Shown piece after piece: positions 8,480 through 17,689 of a DNA stretch of 60,792 nt; position 1 is the stretch's first letter; the number at the start of each line of letters is the position of its first letter. The notes under the pieces are model-generated. The model searched no databases and was not told the origin of the DNA. It saw only the letters and a list, made by a program, of their open reading frames with translations. Source of the stretch: Caldilineaceae bacterium bin34. GTDB taxonomy: Bacteria; Chloroflexota; Anaerolineae; Caldilineales; Caldilineaceae. The stretch covers positions 1 to 60,792 of the forward strand of contig MPMO01000026.1 of the NCBI GenBank assembly GCA_002238555.1, written 5' to 3'. The translations under genes were made by a program, and so were the position numbers.

Positions 8480-9625
8480 ATGGATGACAGCAAAGCTGCG
8501 ACGAAAATCGACAGCGCCACACCGGACACTCAACCGGACGAACAGACGGTCGGACATCAACCAAGCAACGAGCCCGAGTTTGACGATCCCGTAGAAGCCA
8601 TAAAGTCCTACATGGAGCGAAAGGGCTTCACGCAAAGGGACTTGGTGCCGATAATCGGTAGCCGGTCAAAGGTTTCGGAGATCCTGTCGGGCACGCGGGC
8701 AATCACCATGCCCATGGCGAGGGCTCTGCACAAGCACCTCGGGATTCCGGCTGAAATCCTACTGCAGGAGCCAGTTGTGCGAATTGCTGACCAAGCTGAC
8801 GAAATGGACTGGCGTCGTTTTCCCCTGAGGCAAATGGCCAACCGGGGCTGGATCAAGTCTTCAGGGAACCTGCGGGAACACGCCGAAGAACTGGTCAAGG
8901 ACCTCATGCGGAGAGCCGGCGGAGCGAAGCACGCAAAAGCCTTGTACCGGAAGAATGACCAGAACCGGGCGAACGCCAAAACCGATCCCTATGCCCTCAG
9001 CGCTTGGTGCTGGCAAGTCCTGGCTCAGGCCAACAAACGCGATTGGGACACTCCCTACGTGCCGCCGGACAACCGACGTCAGCTGATGCGCGATGTGGCC
9101 AAACTCAGCCCTCCAACGGACGGGCCGTTGCGAGCGGTGCAGTTTCTGCGTGACCAAGGGATTGCGGTCGAAGTCGTTCCCCACCTTCCGAGGACCCACC
9201 TTGACGGCGCAGCCATGAAGTCCGAAGGCGACCGGCCGGTAATCGGGCTTACTCTGCGCTACGACCGCATCGACAACTTCTGGTGGGTCCTGATGCACGA
9301 GCTGGCCCACGCCCTTTTCCATCTGGACGACAGCCCGGCCTTCATAGACGACCTGAGGCTTGACAGCACCGATGAAACGGAGCAACACGCTGACCGTTTA
9401 GCTCAAAATGCCCTGATACCGCGGGAAGCATGGAAAGCAAGCGGGTTGACCAAACAGCATTCCCCCCCTATGACGGTCATGAGCTTGGCCCAACAGTTGG
9501 GCATCCACCCGGCCATCGTTGCCGGCAGAGTGCGGTACGACCTTCGCGACTACCGCAGGCTGTCCCAGTTCGTGGGTACCGGAAAGGTGAACCGGCTGTT
9601 TGCAACTGAAATGGGAACAAGGTAG
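8480..9625 (+). CDS. HigA-like XRE HTH plus ImmA/IrrE-type zinc peptidase
   Basis: A charged N-terminal tail of about 38 residues leads into a HigA-type helix-turn-helix (KGFTQRDLVPIIGSRSKVSEILSGTR, residues 48-73), which is followed at 220-330 by a COG2856-like metallopeptidase domain with HELAH at 273-277 and E..ADRLAQNALIP after it. It resembles the HigA-family antitoxins that carry an ImmA/IrrE domain. No toxin ORF lies next to it: the 179 bases to mcrC hold no HigB-like gene and the next gene downstream is a 76-residue unknown. It may regulate the adjacent McrBC genes or itself. GGAGG is present about 10 bases upstream of the ATG. Confidence 0.85.
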   Translation: MDDSKAATKIDSATPDTQPDEQTVGHQPSNEPEFDDPVEAIKSYMERKGFTQRDLVPIIGSRSKVSEILSGTRAITMPMARALHKHLGIPAEILLQEPVVRIADQADEMDWRRFPLRQMANRGWIKSSGNLREHAEELVKDLMRRAGGAKHAKALYRKNDQNRANAKTDPYALSAWCWQVLAQANKRDWDTPYVPPDNRRQLMRDVAKLSPPTDGPLRAVQFLRDQGIAVEVVPHLPRTHLDGAAMKSEGDRPVIGLTLRYDRIDNFWWVLMHELAHALFHLDDSPAFIDDLRLDSTDETEQHADRLAQNALIPREAWKASGLTKQHSPPMTVMSLAQQLGIHPAIVAGRVRYDLRDYRRLSQFVGTGKVNRLFATEMGTR

Positions 9626-9651
9626 GTAGCCACTGTTCAAAGTCACTGTAG

Positions 9652-9680
9652 TTGACACAGTTTCAATTTCATGGTACTGT
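9652..9680 (+). promoter_or_regulatory. Sigma70-type promoter of the 76-residue gene
   Basis: TTGACA (9652-9657), a 17-base spacer and TACTGT (9675-9680) make a near-consensus promoter 62 bases before the ATG at 9743. The -35 lies between ACTGT and ACAGT arms (9645-9662), a small inverted repeat that could be an operator, perhaps for the upstream XRE protein. Confidence 0.6.
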
Positions 9681-9742
9681 TGGCTCCGTTAACCTTGCCG
9701 CCCTGAATCGGACCGGCAAATCAGAACCTGGCGGAGAAACCG

Positions 9743-9973
9743 ATGGCAGGACAATCGAACTACGACCCGAAGACAGAGCAAGCGAAGGGCTTCCCCGAAG
9801 GAGTAACAGCCGAACTGGTGAACACCCTGCACAAGACCGCCAAACTCAGCGGGCCCAACGCAGCCAATGCCTGCAAGGCCGCCTTGGCGCTAGCCCTGTT
9901 GAAGGAGCATGGCCTCAAAAACAACGACCGTGCGTTGAAAGTGATCATGGGCATGGACGCCAACAGTGAGTAG
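9743..9973 (+). CDS. Small protein of unknown function (76 residues)
   Basis: The product is soluble, lysine- and alanine-rich and predicted largely helical (TAELVNTLHKTAKLSG, NAANACKAALALALLKEHG). I do not recognise a family. Support for a real gene is a near-consensus promoter 62 bases upstream, GGAG before the ATG, and its placement between an XRE-ImmA/IrrE gene and a TIR-domain gene in the defence-rich part of the window. It is too short for a catalytic domain; an antitoxin, adaptor or DNA-binding helper would fit, but nothing in the sequence decides this. Confidence 0.6.
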   Translation: MAGQSNYDPKTEQAKGFPEGVTAELVNTLHKTAKLSGPNAANACKAALALALLKEHGLKNNDRALKVIMGMDANSE

Positions 9974-10187
9974 GCCAGACCAATGGCAAGCGGCATAGCC
10001 TGAACATGTGAGATGCAGGCACGCGTTCTGGGAACGACAGAGAGGCCGAGGCCCCTGGCGATGAATTGGACGATTTGGTTGCGCTGTGGCTTCGGACCAA
10101 AGGGCGACTTCGGGTCGTATTGATGGCGCGTACATATTCGGATCCACTGGGTCCACACTGGTTGGCATCAAGTGCCGGAGGGATGAC

Positions 10188-10988
10188 GTGAAGTTCAGTC
10201 ACTACAAGCTCGGCCATGTCGCTGGTGGCTCGGTTGTGGAGGTAAGCCTGCAGGGGAGTGCCGCGAATGTGCGCCTGATGGATCAGTCGAACTTCAACCA
10301 CTACAAGGCCGGGCGTGGGCACCGATATCACGGGGGTCTGGTCAGGAAGTCGCCATTCCGGGTGCAGGTGCCGCGGTCCGGGGCGTGGCATGTCGCGGTG
10401 GACATGCAGGGCCTGCGCGGGACGGTTCGATCCGGTATTCGCGTCATTCCCGCAGAGGCACTGAAGCCGCTCCCGCTGGTCAACGAAGCATCGCTTCGCG
10501 ACGTCCCGTCGCTGGTGCGCAATGTCGCGCATGAGCAGGTGCCTGGGATGGATGCGTCGGATGAGAGAGTGTTCGACGTATTCATCTGCCACACGACGGA
10601 AGACAAGGCTGACATCGTGCGCCCCCTTGCGACGGCCCTGCGCGATGCTGGGCTGAGTGTCTGGTACGACGAGTTCGAACTCAGGATCGGCGACAGCCTG
10701 CGCCGCAAGATCGACAGGGGGCTCGCGGCCAGCCGTTTCGGTGTAGTGGTGCTATCCGGGGCCTTCTTCGGAGGCGGGTGGCCGGAATACGAGCTGGACG
10801 GCTTGGTTACCCAAGCTGTGTCCGGAGAGCAGGTTCTGCTGCCGGTCTGGCACAACGTCACCAAACATGAGGTCATGGAGTACTCTCCGTCGCTCGCCGA
10901 CCGGGTCGCGCGTAGTACCGCGATGCACACGGTGGAAGAGATTGCGGCCGAAATCGTCGATGTGATCCTCAACACATCTGAGAGCTAG
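10188..10988 (+). CDS. DUF1883-TIR domain protein
   Basis: I place the start at GTG 10188 because GGAGG precedes it by 6 bases and the protein then begins MKFSHYKLGH, where DUF1883 domains begin; an ATG at 10086 would add 34 residues without support. Residues 1-90 are DUF1883 (LQGSAANVRLMD, SGAWHVAVDMQGLRGTVRS), a small beta domain. Residues 128-266 are a TIR domain (FDVFICHTTEDK, WYDEFELRIGDSLRRKID, VVVLSGAFF). TIR domains in bacteria often cleave NAD+ during abortive infection; the Glu residues at 162 and 164 lie in the region of the catalytic Glu. The DUF1883-TIR combination is a known architecture, and its location beside McrBC supports a defence role. Confidence 0.85.
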   Translation: MKFSHYKLGHVAGGSVVEVSLQGSAANVRLMDQSNFNHYKAGRGHRYHGGLVRKSPFRVQVPRSGAWHVAVDMQGLRGTVRSGIRVIPAEALKPLPLVNEASLRDVPSLVRNVAHEQVPGMDASDERVFDVFICHTTEDKADIVRPLATALRDAGLSVWYDEFELRIGDSLRRKIDRGLAASRFGVVVLSGAFFGGGWPEYELDGLVTQAVSGEQVLLPVWHNVTKHEVMEYSPSLADRVARSTAMHTVEEIAAEIVDVILNTSES

Positions 10989-11086
10989 ACGCGGTAGGCG
11001 CGGCGGGATGGCCGCTTAAGTGGAGTAGAGACAGCCCGGGCAGTTGGCAGCACAACTAGGACGTAACGGGGTGCGGGAAACTGCCC

Positions 11087-11107
11087 CCCTCGGTCGACGA
11101 CCGAGGG
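11087..11107. terminator. Strong hairpin between the TIR gene and the next gene
   Basis: CCCTCGGTC (11087-11095) and GACCGAGGG (11099-11107) pair perfectly over 9 bases with a 3-base loop, 100 bases after the TIR stop. There is no T run, so it is not a classical rho-independent terminator. It could be an attenuator for the gene starting at 11135. Confidence 0.4.
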
Positions 11108-11134
11108 CGCTGTCGGCAAGTCAAGAGGTATCCG

Positions 11135-11692
11135 TTGTTCATGTCATTCGTTACACACACCTGTCCCATTTGGAACTGGATCGGCGACGATCTGTTGGCT
11201 AAAGCCTTGATCTCACCGCAAATCTGCTACTCATCGCGCGCCGGCGGCCCCTGTGTACTGCAAGGGGATGGAGCAGCCGTGCTCCGGTCGCCAACGGTGA
11301 GCGACATGCAACGAGCCAACCTTAGCTACTTGATTTACAGTCACAACCTACGTAATCGGCTGCTCGATAGGTATCCGAAGGAAACAGAACTGATTGTCCT
11401 GGACCAAGCGTGGGTATTGGGACACTGGCATGACCCGCCTCCGTATTCGGATCGAGCATTGATGCCCCTGTGCGAATTGATTCGATGCGCCAATGCTGGC
11501 AAAACGCCCAATCAGGATTTGCTGAAGGCTGCTGGTGGTTTCCATTACGCCGAGGGTTGGGAAGAGCTTTGGCAGCACGCAGAAGAGCAAGGTTGGATAA
11601 CCATCCCACCAGGTCGTCGCGGCCATCCGCACCTGTATTCCGTCACTGATTCCGGACGCAACTACGTGGGTGAGAAGCTTCGCGCAGCGTGA
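11135..11692 (+). CDS. Hypothetical protein, possible C-terminal winged helix
   Basis: The 185-residue product is not recognised. The N-terminus holds scattered Cys residues (THTCPIWNW, QICYSS, GGPCVLQ) without a clear zinc pattern. The last 60 residues (WEELWQHAEEQGWITIPPGRRGHPHLYSVTDSGRNYVGEKL) read like a winged-helix: two helices, a hairpin and a closing helix with a TDSGRNYV turn common in transcriptional regulators. The start is either the TTG at 11135, which has AAGAGG 6 bases upstream, or the ATG two codons later. It is the last gene before a recombinase fragment, so it sits at the edge of the defence-rich block. Confidence 0.55.
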   Translation: MFMSFVTHTCPIWNWIGDDLLAKALISPQICYSSRAGGPCVLQGDGAAVLRSPTVSDMQRANLSYLIYSHNLRNRLLDRYPKETELIVLDQAWVLGHWHDPPPYSDRALMPLCELIRCANAGKTPNQDLLKAAGGFHYAEGWEELWQHAEEQGWITIPPGRRGHPHLYSVTDSGRNYVGEKLRAA

Positions 11693-11939
11693 TTACAGAC
11701 AGTGGGGTTGGGGCGCGGTCCGGATGGTGGGAGCTAGCATTGGGACTGCCGCTGGCGAGCGGTTTGTTTCTGTTGTCCCGGCAGGCTAAGGGCACGTCCC
11801 ACAAAAGGCCGTTTGCGGGTCACTTCCGCGCGCCCGCCCGCCATCCGGGCCGGCCGAGGGTGGCGACTGTCACGAAACCCGTTCCCGAAATCTATGTCCC
11901 GCATCGGGGCCGGGTTGCCGTTTGCGGTACACCGGCCGC

Positions 11940-12110
11940 ATGAAGCTCGGATACGCGCGCGTCTCTACTCACGAGCAGACCGGCGACTTGCAGGTCGATG
12001 CCCTCCGGCAGGCGGGCTGCGAGCCCGACCGCATCTACGTCGACGCCGTTTCGGGCGCCAGCCGTGGGCTTAAGCGGCCGGGCCTGGGCGCAGCTCTGGC
12101 CTTTTGTTGA
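11940..12110 (+). pseudogene. N-terminal fragment of a serine recombinase (resolvase/invertase)
   Basis: From the ATG at 11940 the product reads MKLGYARVSTHEQTGDLQVD, the first strand of Pin/Hin-type serine recombinases with the catalytic Ser in YARVST. It continues as far as VDAVSGASRGLKRPGL before running into a stop after 56 codons. A full enzyme has about 190 residues, so the rest of the catalytic domain and the DNA-binding domain are gone. The 250 bases upstream are very GC-rich and hold no clear gene; they could include remains of a recombination site. It marks an old mobile-element boundary between the defence block and rarA. Confidence 0.7.
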
Positions 12111-12143
12111 GTCCCGCCAGCGCCCGGATCCTAGCTGTGGTCG

Positions 12144-14345
12144 TTATGGCCGGTATACGGCGGCTAATATGGCCGTGACACGTTGCCAGGGAACGGTTTG
12201 GTTGCCCAGTTCCTGTTCCACGCGTAGGGACATCCTCGCCAAGTCGTCTGCCGACAGGCCGCGGCGGCCAAGGGCGACTCCCAGTGCACTCTGTGAGTTG
12301 AACCAGGACCTGATCTCCCTAATCGAGACAAAGCGCCGGTCGACCGTCTCCAGAAGTTCAAGATCGACTGACAACGGGAGCCGCGCCAGCAGGTCGCGGA
12401 GGTCCGCCTCGGTCCAGCGCAGGGAGGGATTGGGATGGTTGGTCCATAGGTTCTCCTCAACCTCCCGCAGGAGCGTGCCCAGCTTGTCCTCTGCCCGGAA
12501 GTCGAGGAGACTGTGAACCCGTTGGCCCATCAGCGGGAGGGACTGGCTGAAGACCATACTGCCGCCACTGACTAGGACCTTGGTCAGGGTGGACAGGAGA
12601 TCTTCGGCTTCCTGCGGTCCACCCAGCATGTCCATCCCCAACACGCGCTCGAACCGGAGATCGGGATCCAGCTCCTCCAGGTTTGAGGCCAGCACGGGCC
12701 GATCCAGGGCGGGGAGTTCGCTGTAGCGGAGACTCAGTCCGGCGACCGCCTTGGACGACGAAACCTGCCCCCAAACCCCACCCTCCGGCACGGCGCGGCA
12801 GGCTTCGGCCAGGAGCAGGCCATTGTCTGCGCGCACAACCAGCACCCGGTCGTGGCGCTGCATGCCGGCCCGGGTGCAGATCGCATCCCGCACCGTTCCC
12901 AGATGATGGCTGCCGGCGTTGCCGGCGCGGCGCAGCCAGTCCTCGCGGTTCGGATCCTCGGGGGAGTAGGTGATGCCTTCGGCAGCAACGTCGGCTTGTT
13001 CCGGTGCCGCAGCCAGCAGTTCGTCCCGACGGCGCAAGACCTGTTCCCGAATGGCGGCTTCGTGGCCAAGGGCTCCCGGTTCGAAGAAGACCCGGCCTTC
13101 CAGCCCGGCCGGCAGGTATTGCTGGGCTACCCAGTGGTCGCGATAGGCATGGGGATACAGATAGCCGGCACCGTGTCCAAAGGCTGTGGCATCCCGGTTG
13201 CCGTCCTTGAGCGAAGTCGGAACCTCCTGGTCCTTCTCCTGCTCCACTGCCTCCAGGGCGGCGAACAATGCCATCGCCGAATTGGACTTGGGTGCCGTGG
13301 CTAGGTGGAGAATGGCCTGCGAGAGCGGATACAGGCCTTCGGGCAGGCCAATGCGGTTGAACAGGCTCCAGCAGCTTTCCACCACGGCGACTGCCTGCGG
13401 ATCGGCCAGTCCGATGTCCTCGCTCGCCAAGATGGCCATGCGCCGGAACAGGAAGGAGGGATCCTCGCCTGCATAGATCATCTTGGCGCCCCAGTAGAGG
13501 GCTGCGTCCGGGTCGGAGCCGCGCAGGGACTTGATGAATGCGGAGACGGCGTCGTAGTGGACGTCGCCCTGCTTGTCATAAAGGACGGCCCGCCGCTGAA
13601 TCGACTCCTCGGCCGTGGCCAAGTCAATCCGGATCACGCCGTCTTGGTCTGCGGCCGTGGTGTTCACGGCCAGTTCCAGGGCGTTCAAGGCGCTGCGCGC
13701 GTCACCGTTGGCCATGTGCACCAGATGTTGCCGCGCCTCGTCCTCCAACGCGACCGGCCTGCCGCCGAATCCGTTGACCGGATCCTCGAGGGCGCGGGTC
13801 AGGAGCGTTGAGACCGCGTCGTCGTCCAGCGGCCGCAGCTGAAAGACCCGACTGCGACTGACCAGGGGTTTGATGACCTCGAAGAACGGATTTTCCGTGG
13901 TGGCGCCGATGAAGATGATGGCGCCGTTCTCCACGTGGGGTAGTAGGGCGTCCTGCTGGGCCTTGTTCCATCGGTGGACTTCGTCCACGAACAGGGTGGT
14001 CCGTTGCTGCCGATAGGCAAACCGGTGTCCGGCGGCCTCGATTTCCTCGCGCAGTACCTTGACTCCCGCCAGGACGGCATTGAGTGTGACGAAGGCACTG
14101 CTGGAGGTGTTGGCAATGACACTGGCCAGGGTGGTCTTGCCGGTGCCCGGAGGACCGTAGAGGATCAGCGACGACAACTGGTCGGCTTCTATGGACCGTC
14201 GCAGCAGCCGTCCGGGGCCGATGATGTGTTCCTGCCCGACATAGTCGTCCAGCGTCCACGGACGCATCCGGTTGGCCAGCGGCGACTGCTGCTGGCGGCG
14301 TTCGGCGGCTTCGGCCTGAAAGAGGTCGTGGGGATCTTGGTTCAT
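12144..14345 (-). CDS. rarA: RarA/MgsA replication-associated AAA+ ATPase fused to a C-terminal domain
   Basis: RarA (MgsA) acts at stalled replication forks with SSB. The N-terminal 430 residues are standard: GPPGTGKT at 64-71, DEVHRWNK at 121-128, GATTENPFF, then the helical tetramerisation part with [19 protein letters not shown] and [15 protein letters not shown] further 290 residues contain a Rossmann-like segment resembling a methyltransferase ([40 protein letters not shown]). RarA proteins fused to such an unknown domain are known from cyanobacteria and related phyla, so the fusion is not a misassembly. The start [10 protein letters not shown] at 14345 is preferred; 339 bases of upstream open frame have no coding character. 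A decayed copy of its 5' end lies at 16186-16453. Confidence 0.9.
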   Translation of the reverse strand: MNQDPHDLFQAEAAERRQQQSPLANRMRPWTLDDYVGQEHIIGPGRLLRRSIEADQLSSLILYGPPGTGKTTLASVIANTSSSAFVTLNAVLAGVKVLREEIEAAGHRFAYRQQRTTLFVDEVHRWNKAQQDALLPHVENGAIIFIGATTENPFFEVIKPLVSRSRVFQLRPLDDDAVSTLLTRALEDPVNGFGGRPVALEDEARQHLVHMANGDARSALNALELAVNTTAADQDGVIRIDLATAEESIQRRAVLYDKQGDVHYDAVSAFIKSLRGSDPDAALYWGAKMIYAGEDPSFLFRRMAILASEDIGLADPQAVAVVESCWSLFNRIGLPEGLYPLSQAILHLATAPKSNSAMALFAALEAVEQEKDQEVPTSLKDGNRDATAFGHGAGYLYPHAYRDHWVAQQYLPAGLEGRVFFEPGALGHEAAIREQVLRRRDELLAAAPEQADVAAEGITYSPEDPNREDWLRRAGNAGSHHLGTVRDAICTRAGMQRHDRVLVVRADNGLLLAEACRAVPEGGVWGQVSSSKAVAGLSLRYSELPALDRPVLASNLEELDPDLRFERVLGMDMLGGPQEAEDLLSTLTKVLVSGGSMVFSQSLPLMGQRVHSLLDFRAEDKLGTLLREVEENLWTNHPNPSLRWTEADLRDLLARLPLSVDLELLETVDRRFVSIREIRSWFNSQSALGVALGRRGLSADDLARMSLRVEQELGNQTVPWQRVTAILAAVYRP

Positions 14346-14664
14346 CAGCCTGGGGGTAACATCCGGAGTATCGTCCGGTACGGTATGACGCCACTGCATT
14401 TGCATGGTACGACAACAGTAGGCTGGGACGATGGCGGTTTTTGGGATAGCCGGGAAACCGGATGGTCCGGCGCGGGGTCCGCCCACCGCGCATGTGATCA
14501 GGACAGAAGACGCTGCATCTGACTGTGTCGGCGGCAACGATCCATTCCACTGGCAAGAGTCCACGCCACCGCTCGGGAAGTGCTTCAACTTCGGCTCAAA
14601 CCGATGTTGACTCTGGCTCAGACCGGAAACATGCGCCGGCTGTGCCTGGGGGGCGCAGCTTAAG

Positions 14665-16155
14665 TTAGCGAGGGTCCGCGGCACCTGGGCCGCGCGCCGT
14701 CATCCCGTGTTCGGCACGGCGCGCGATCGCCTTTGCCAACCCACCAAATATCCAGGCGTGTACAGGGTACAGTCCGTACCAATAGGCCAGACCGGTCAAT
14801 CCCTTGGGCATGAATGCCGCCGTTTGCTCCAAATGGGTTGTTCCGTCCTGGGCTTCCCACACCTCAAACTGGAGCCAGGCCCGGCCGGGAAGCTTCATCT
14901 CGGCTCTGAGGCGGACCAAGCGGTTGGCTTGCAAATCTTCCACTCGCCAGAAATCCAGGGCATCGCCGATGCGCAAGTCGTCGGGATGGCGTCGTCCTCT
15001 GCGTAGGCCTGCACCGCCCAGCAGGCGGTCCACCATTCCTCTCAAACGCCACGTCCAGTTGGCAAAGTACCAGCCTCGAGCTGCCCCGATGCCGGTACAA
15101 ACCCTGTAGACGGCTTGGGCCGAAGCTGCTACCTGGCAACGGCGACGCTCAATGATCATCCCTTGGCGGGACTCCAGCCGGACGGGCTTTTCCCCTTCTG
15201 AGTTCGTGCCTGCAGCATCACTCCACGCAGTGTCAATCCGTCCCTCGTCAAGGTCGTTGATCACCATGCCGATGGCCGAGGCATAGTCCTGCGGTTCGAT
15301 ATGAGGGAAGAGCGTGCGAGCGAGATCATCGGTCACGATGACATCGTTGCGAAGCCCCTCAACGAGAGCAACGGTGATGCCGGATGGAATTGGGGTCAGC
15401 CAGTGCACCCAGTAGGAAGAGAGTCGGGGAGTCAGGACAGGAACGGGCAGCAGCAGTCGCCGGAGTCCCCTTTTTTCGGCATAGCCAAGCATCAGCCCCT
15501 TGTAGGTGGTTGCATTCTTGCCGCCAATCTCAATGGTGAGGCCCCGGCTTGCCGGTGCGTCAAGGGCGCCAACCAGGTATTCCAAGACGTCTTGGACGGC
15601 GATGGGCTGGATGCGGGAAAAAATCCACCTGGGGCAGATCATGACGGGGAGACGCTCCACAAGATAACGGATCATCTCGAAAGAAATGCTGCCCGATCCC
15701 ACGATGACCGCAGCCCGGAATTCCGTGACCGGAACGCCACCTGCCCGCAGTGCTTGTCCTGTTTCTTGCCGCGATCGCAGATGCCGGGAAAGATCGCCCT
15801 CCGGGTCTCCCAAGCCGCCCAGGTAAATGATGCGGTCAACTCCTGCTCTTTGGGCTGCCTGCCCAAAGGCCCGGGCGGCTTCCAGATCCAAATTGTGGAA
15901 GTTCGATCCCTGCGACAAACTGTGAATCAGGTAGTACGCCGAGTCCACCCCTGCCAACACTTCCGCCAGCGTCTGGGGATCGAAAATATCGCCAGTCAAT
16001 ATCTCGACTTGGTCGGACCAAGGGCGTGAGAGCACCCGGACCCGACTGCGTACGAGCACGCGGACGCGGTACCCCTCCTGCAACAGTCGGGGAACCAACC
16101 TGCCGCCGATGTACCCAGTGGCGCCGGTGACCAGGATTCGTTCGGGGCGGGCTAT
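14665..16155 (-). CDS. SDR-type NAD(P)-binding protein with C-terminal DUF2867 domain (start unclear)
   Basis: The N-terminal half is an atypical SDR of the YwnB/NmrA-like kind: ERILVTGATGYIGGRLVPRLL is the nucleotide-binding TGxxGxxG loop, followed by GDIFDP, GVDSAYYLIHS and DRIIYLGGLG. The C-terminal 150 residues (RCQVAASAQAVYRVCTGIGAARGWYFANWTWRLRG) match DUF2867, an SRPBCC-like ligand-binding fold; this two-domain architecture is a known one. The problem is the start: the Rossmann motif lies upstream of the first usable TTG at 16098, and the frame back to the preceding stop contains only ATA, ATT or CTG codons. I have placed the start at ATA 16155 provisionally. The 5' end abuts the decayed rarA copy, so promoter and start may have been lost. 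Confidence 0.75.
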   Translation of the reverse strand: MARPERILVTGATGYIGGRLVPRLLQEGYRVRVLVRSRVRVLSRPWSDQVEILTGDIFDPQTLAEVLAGVDSAYYLIHSLSQGSNFHNLDLEAARAFGQAAQRAGVDRIIYLGGLGDPEGDLSRHLRSRQETGQALRAGGVPVTEFRAAVIVGSGSISFEMIRYLVERLPVMICPRWIFSRIQPIAVQDVLEYLVGALDAPASRGLTIEIGGKNATTYKGLMLGYAEKRGLRRLLLPVPVLTPRLSSYWVHWLTPIPSGITVALVEGLRNDVIVTDDLARTLFPHIEPQDYASAIGMVINDLDEGRIDTAWSDAAGTNSEGEKPVRLESRQGMIIERRRCQVAASAQAVYRVCTGIGAARGWYFANWTWRLRGMVDRLLGGAGLRRGRRHPDDLRIGDALDFWRVEDLQANRLVRLRAEMKLPGRAWLQFEVWEAQDGTTHLEQTAAFMPKGLTGLAYWYGLYPVHAWIFGGLAKAIARRAEHGMTARGPGAADPR

Positions 16156-16185
16156 GTTAATCCTCGCAGTCGACCGCGCAGGAAC

Positions 16186-16453
16186 GATGTGTCAATGCAC
16201 AACTTGAGGTGTTGGCGATGATGCTGCCAAGGTGGTTTTGCCGGTATCCGGAGGGCCGTAGAGGAGCAAGGACGACAGCTGGTCGACTGCGATGGTCGAT
16301 GGACCGTCGCCGCGGCAGTCCGGGGCCGATGATGGGTTCCTGCCTCACATAGTCGTCCAGCCCCTGCGGGCACACGCGGTTGGCCAGCGGCGACTGCTGT
16401 TGGTGGCGTTCGACTCCCTCGGCCTGAAAGAGGTTGTTTTGGTCTTGGTTCAT
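16186..16453 (-). pseudogene. Decayed duplicate of the rarA 5' end
   Basis: The frame starting at 16453 reads MNQDQNNLFQAEGVERHQQQ, then SPLANRVCPQGLDDYVRQEP, against [20 protein letters not shown] and [20 protein letters not shown] in the intact rarA. DNA identity with 14105-14345 is high (roughly 80% by eye) through IANTSS. Insertions have shifted the frame in the Walker A region, so no ATPase can be made. Similarity stops near 16186, about 30 bases before the SDR gene begins. Upstream of the ATG the two copies are not alike. Confidence 0.8.
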
Positions 16454-16595
16454 CGGGCCGGCCCGGTTCGGATATGGCCCGCGGATTGTATGGGATGGAG
16501 TCTGCTCTGGACGGGAGGGGGGCCGGAACTGCCCGGATCATCGGTGTACCCGGACGCGGCATTGCCAGCTGGGTCCCAGCATGGCACAAATCAAA

Positions 16596-16620
16596 CCTTC
16601 CCGCCTGCGAGGCGGGAAGG
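16596..16620 (-). terminator. Terminator of the secreted repeat-protein gene
   Basis: CCTTCCCGCC and GGCGGGAAGG form a perfect 10-base stem with a 5-base loop. On the minus strand the stem is followed by TTTGATTT, as in a rho-independent terminator, 62 bases after the stop of the gene ending at 16682. Confidence 0.7.
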
Positions 16621-16681
16621 TCAACAAAAATGGATGGGTGGCCGAGTTCGCGTGCCGGCCAAACCCGGGCCGCGGCCCGAA

Positions 16682-17523
16682 TCAGGCGTTGTCCCCCACC
16701 GGGCCGGGGTTGCTGAAACTTCCGGACCAGCCGTGTCCGTGGCGGCCATGGTGTCTGCCGCCACCAAGTCCGTGTCCGAAATTCCCCTTGGGATTCAAGC
16801 GATCGGCCTGTTCCTGGGTGAGTGTGCCCGCCTCCACGGCGTCGGCAATGGCCTGTTGCCAGGCGGTGTCCAAGGCGGCCTTGAACTCGACCGATGTTGT
16901 GTCATTGGCTTCCAGGAACGTGTCCACGGCGGACCGGCCTTCCGTCAGGGCCGCGAGCAGTTCGTCTGCATTCAACCCCGCATCTTCAGCCGCGGCTTGT
17001 AGGACGGCTTGAGCATCGAGTGGATCGGTCGACCACATCCATTCACCAATGCGGCCGTGACGGCCTCGTCCCAAGTCCATCCAGCTGAGGTCGCGACTGA
17101 GAATGGCATTCATCTCGTCCTGGGTCAGCGTACCCGCCTCCACGGCCGCGGCCAACTGGGTTTCAATTTCAGTGTCCACTGCCGTTTTGACATCGGAGAA
17201 CTCCAGGCCGGCCGCCCCCAGCAGTGCCTGAATGCTGTTCCTGCCCTCCTGCGCGGCCGCCTTCAGTTCATCCGGGTTGACACCCAACGCCCGCGCGGCG
17301 GCGGCCGCGAGCGCCTCCTGTCGAAAAGGTCGGTGTGCTGGGCGAAATCCGCGTAGCCGGGTCCCTTGTGCCGCAGGATCGAGCCGAAGTTGCCGCGGGC
17401 AATGCGCCTGAAGGCGGGACCGTGTTGGTTGCCGGCGGCCGCCACGGCACCTGCGCCGCCAACGACCAGGAGCGCCATCAGGGCCAGGATGATGGGCCAA
17501 CGTGCCTCGCGGTTCAGTTTCAT
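16682..17523 (-). CDS. Exported helical-repeat protein with a frameshift
   Basis: The frame opening at 17523 encodes a Sec signal peptide (MKLNREARWPIILALMALLV, ending VAAA) and about 45 mature residues to AQHTDLF. The next part continues in another frame as RQEALAAAAARALGVNPDEL. Joining them needs one extra base in the T4 run at 17324-17327. The rest holds two related blocks of about 70 residues, each with a (N/D)ADEL...EGR motif and ending AAVEAGTLTQ(D/E)E, then a Gly/His-rich tail (GHGLGGGRHHGRHGHG). The block resembles repeat units found in other exported helical bacterial proteins; function unknown, metal binding by the tail is possible. Either the gene is broken or the base is an assembly error. 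Confidence 0.65.
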
Positions 17524-17689
17524 GGTTGGTTCCTCTCGTTGCGATGGTCCACCCGATGGCGAATCCGAACGAGAGTCTCCGCGGCAATTGTGAACACAAT
17601 GGGAAGTTCACGCGGAAGGTTTATGAAACTTCGCGGCGGTGTCTACAGGGTTGGCTATTGGCTACGGTCTGGCATGCCGGCATCTGCCG

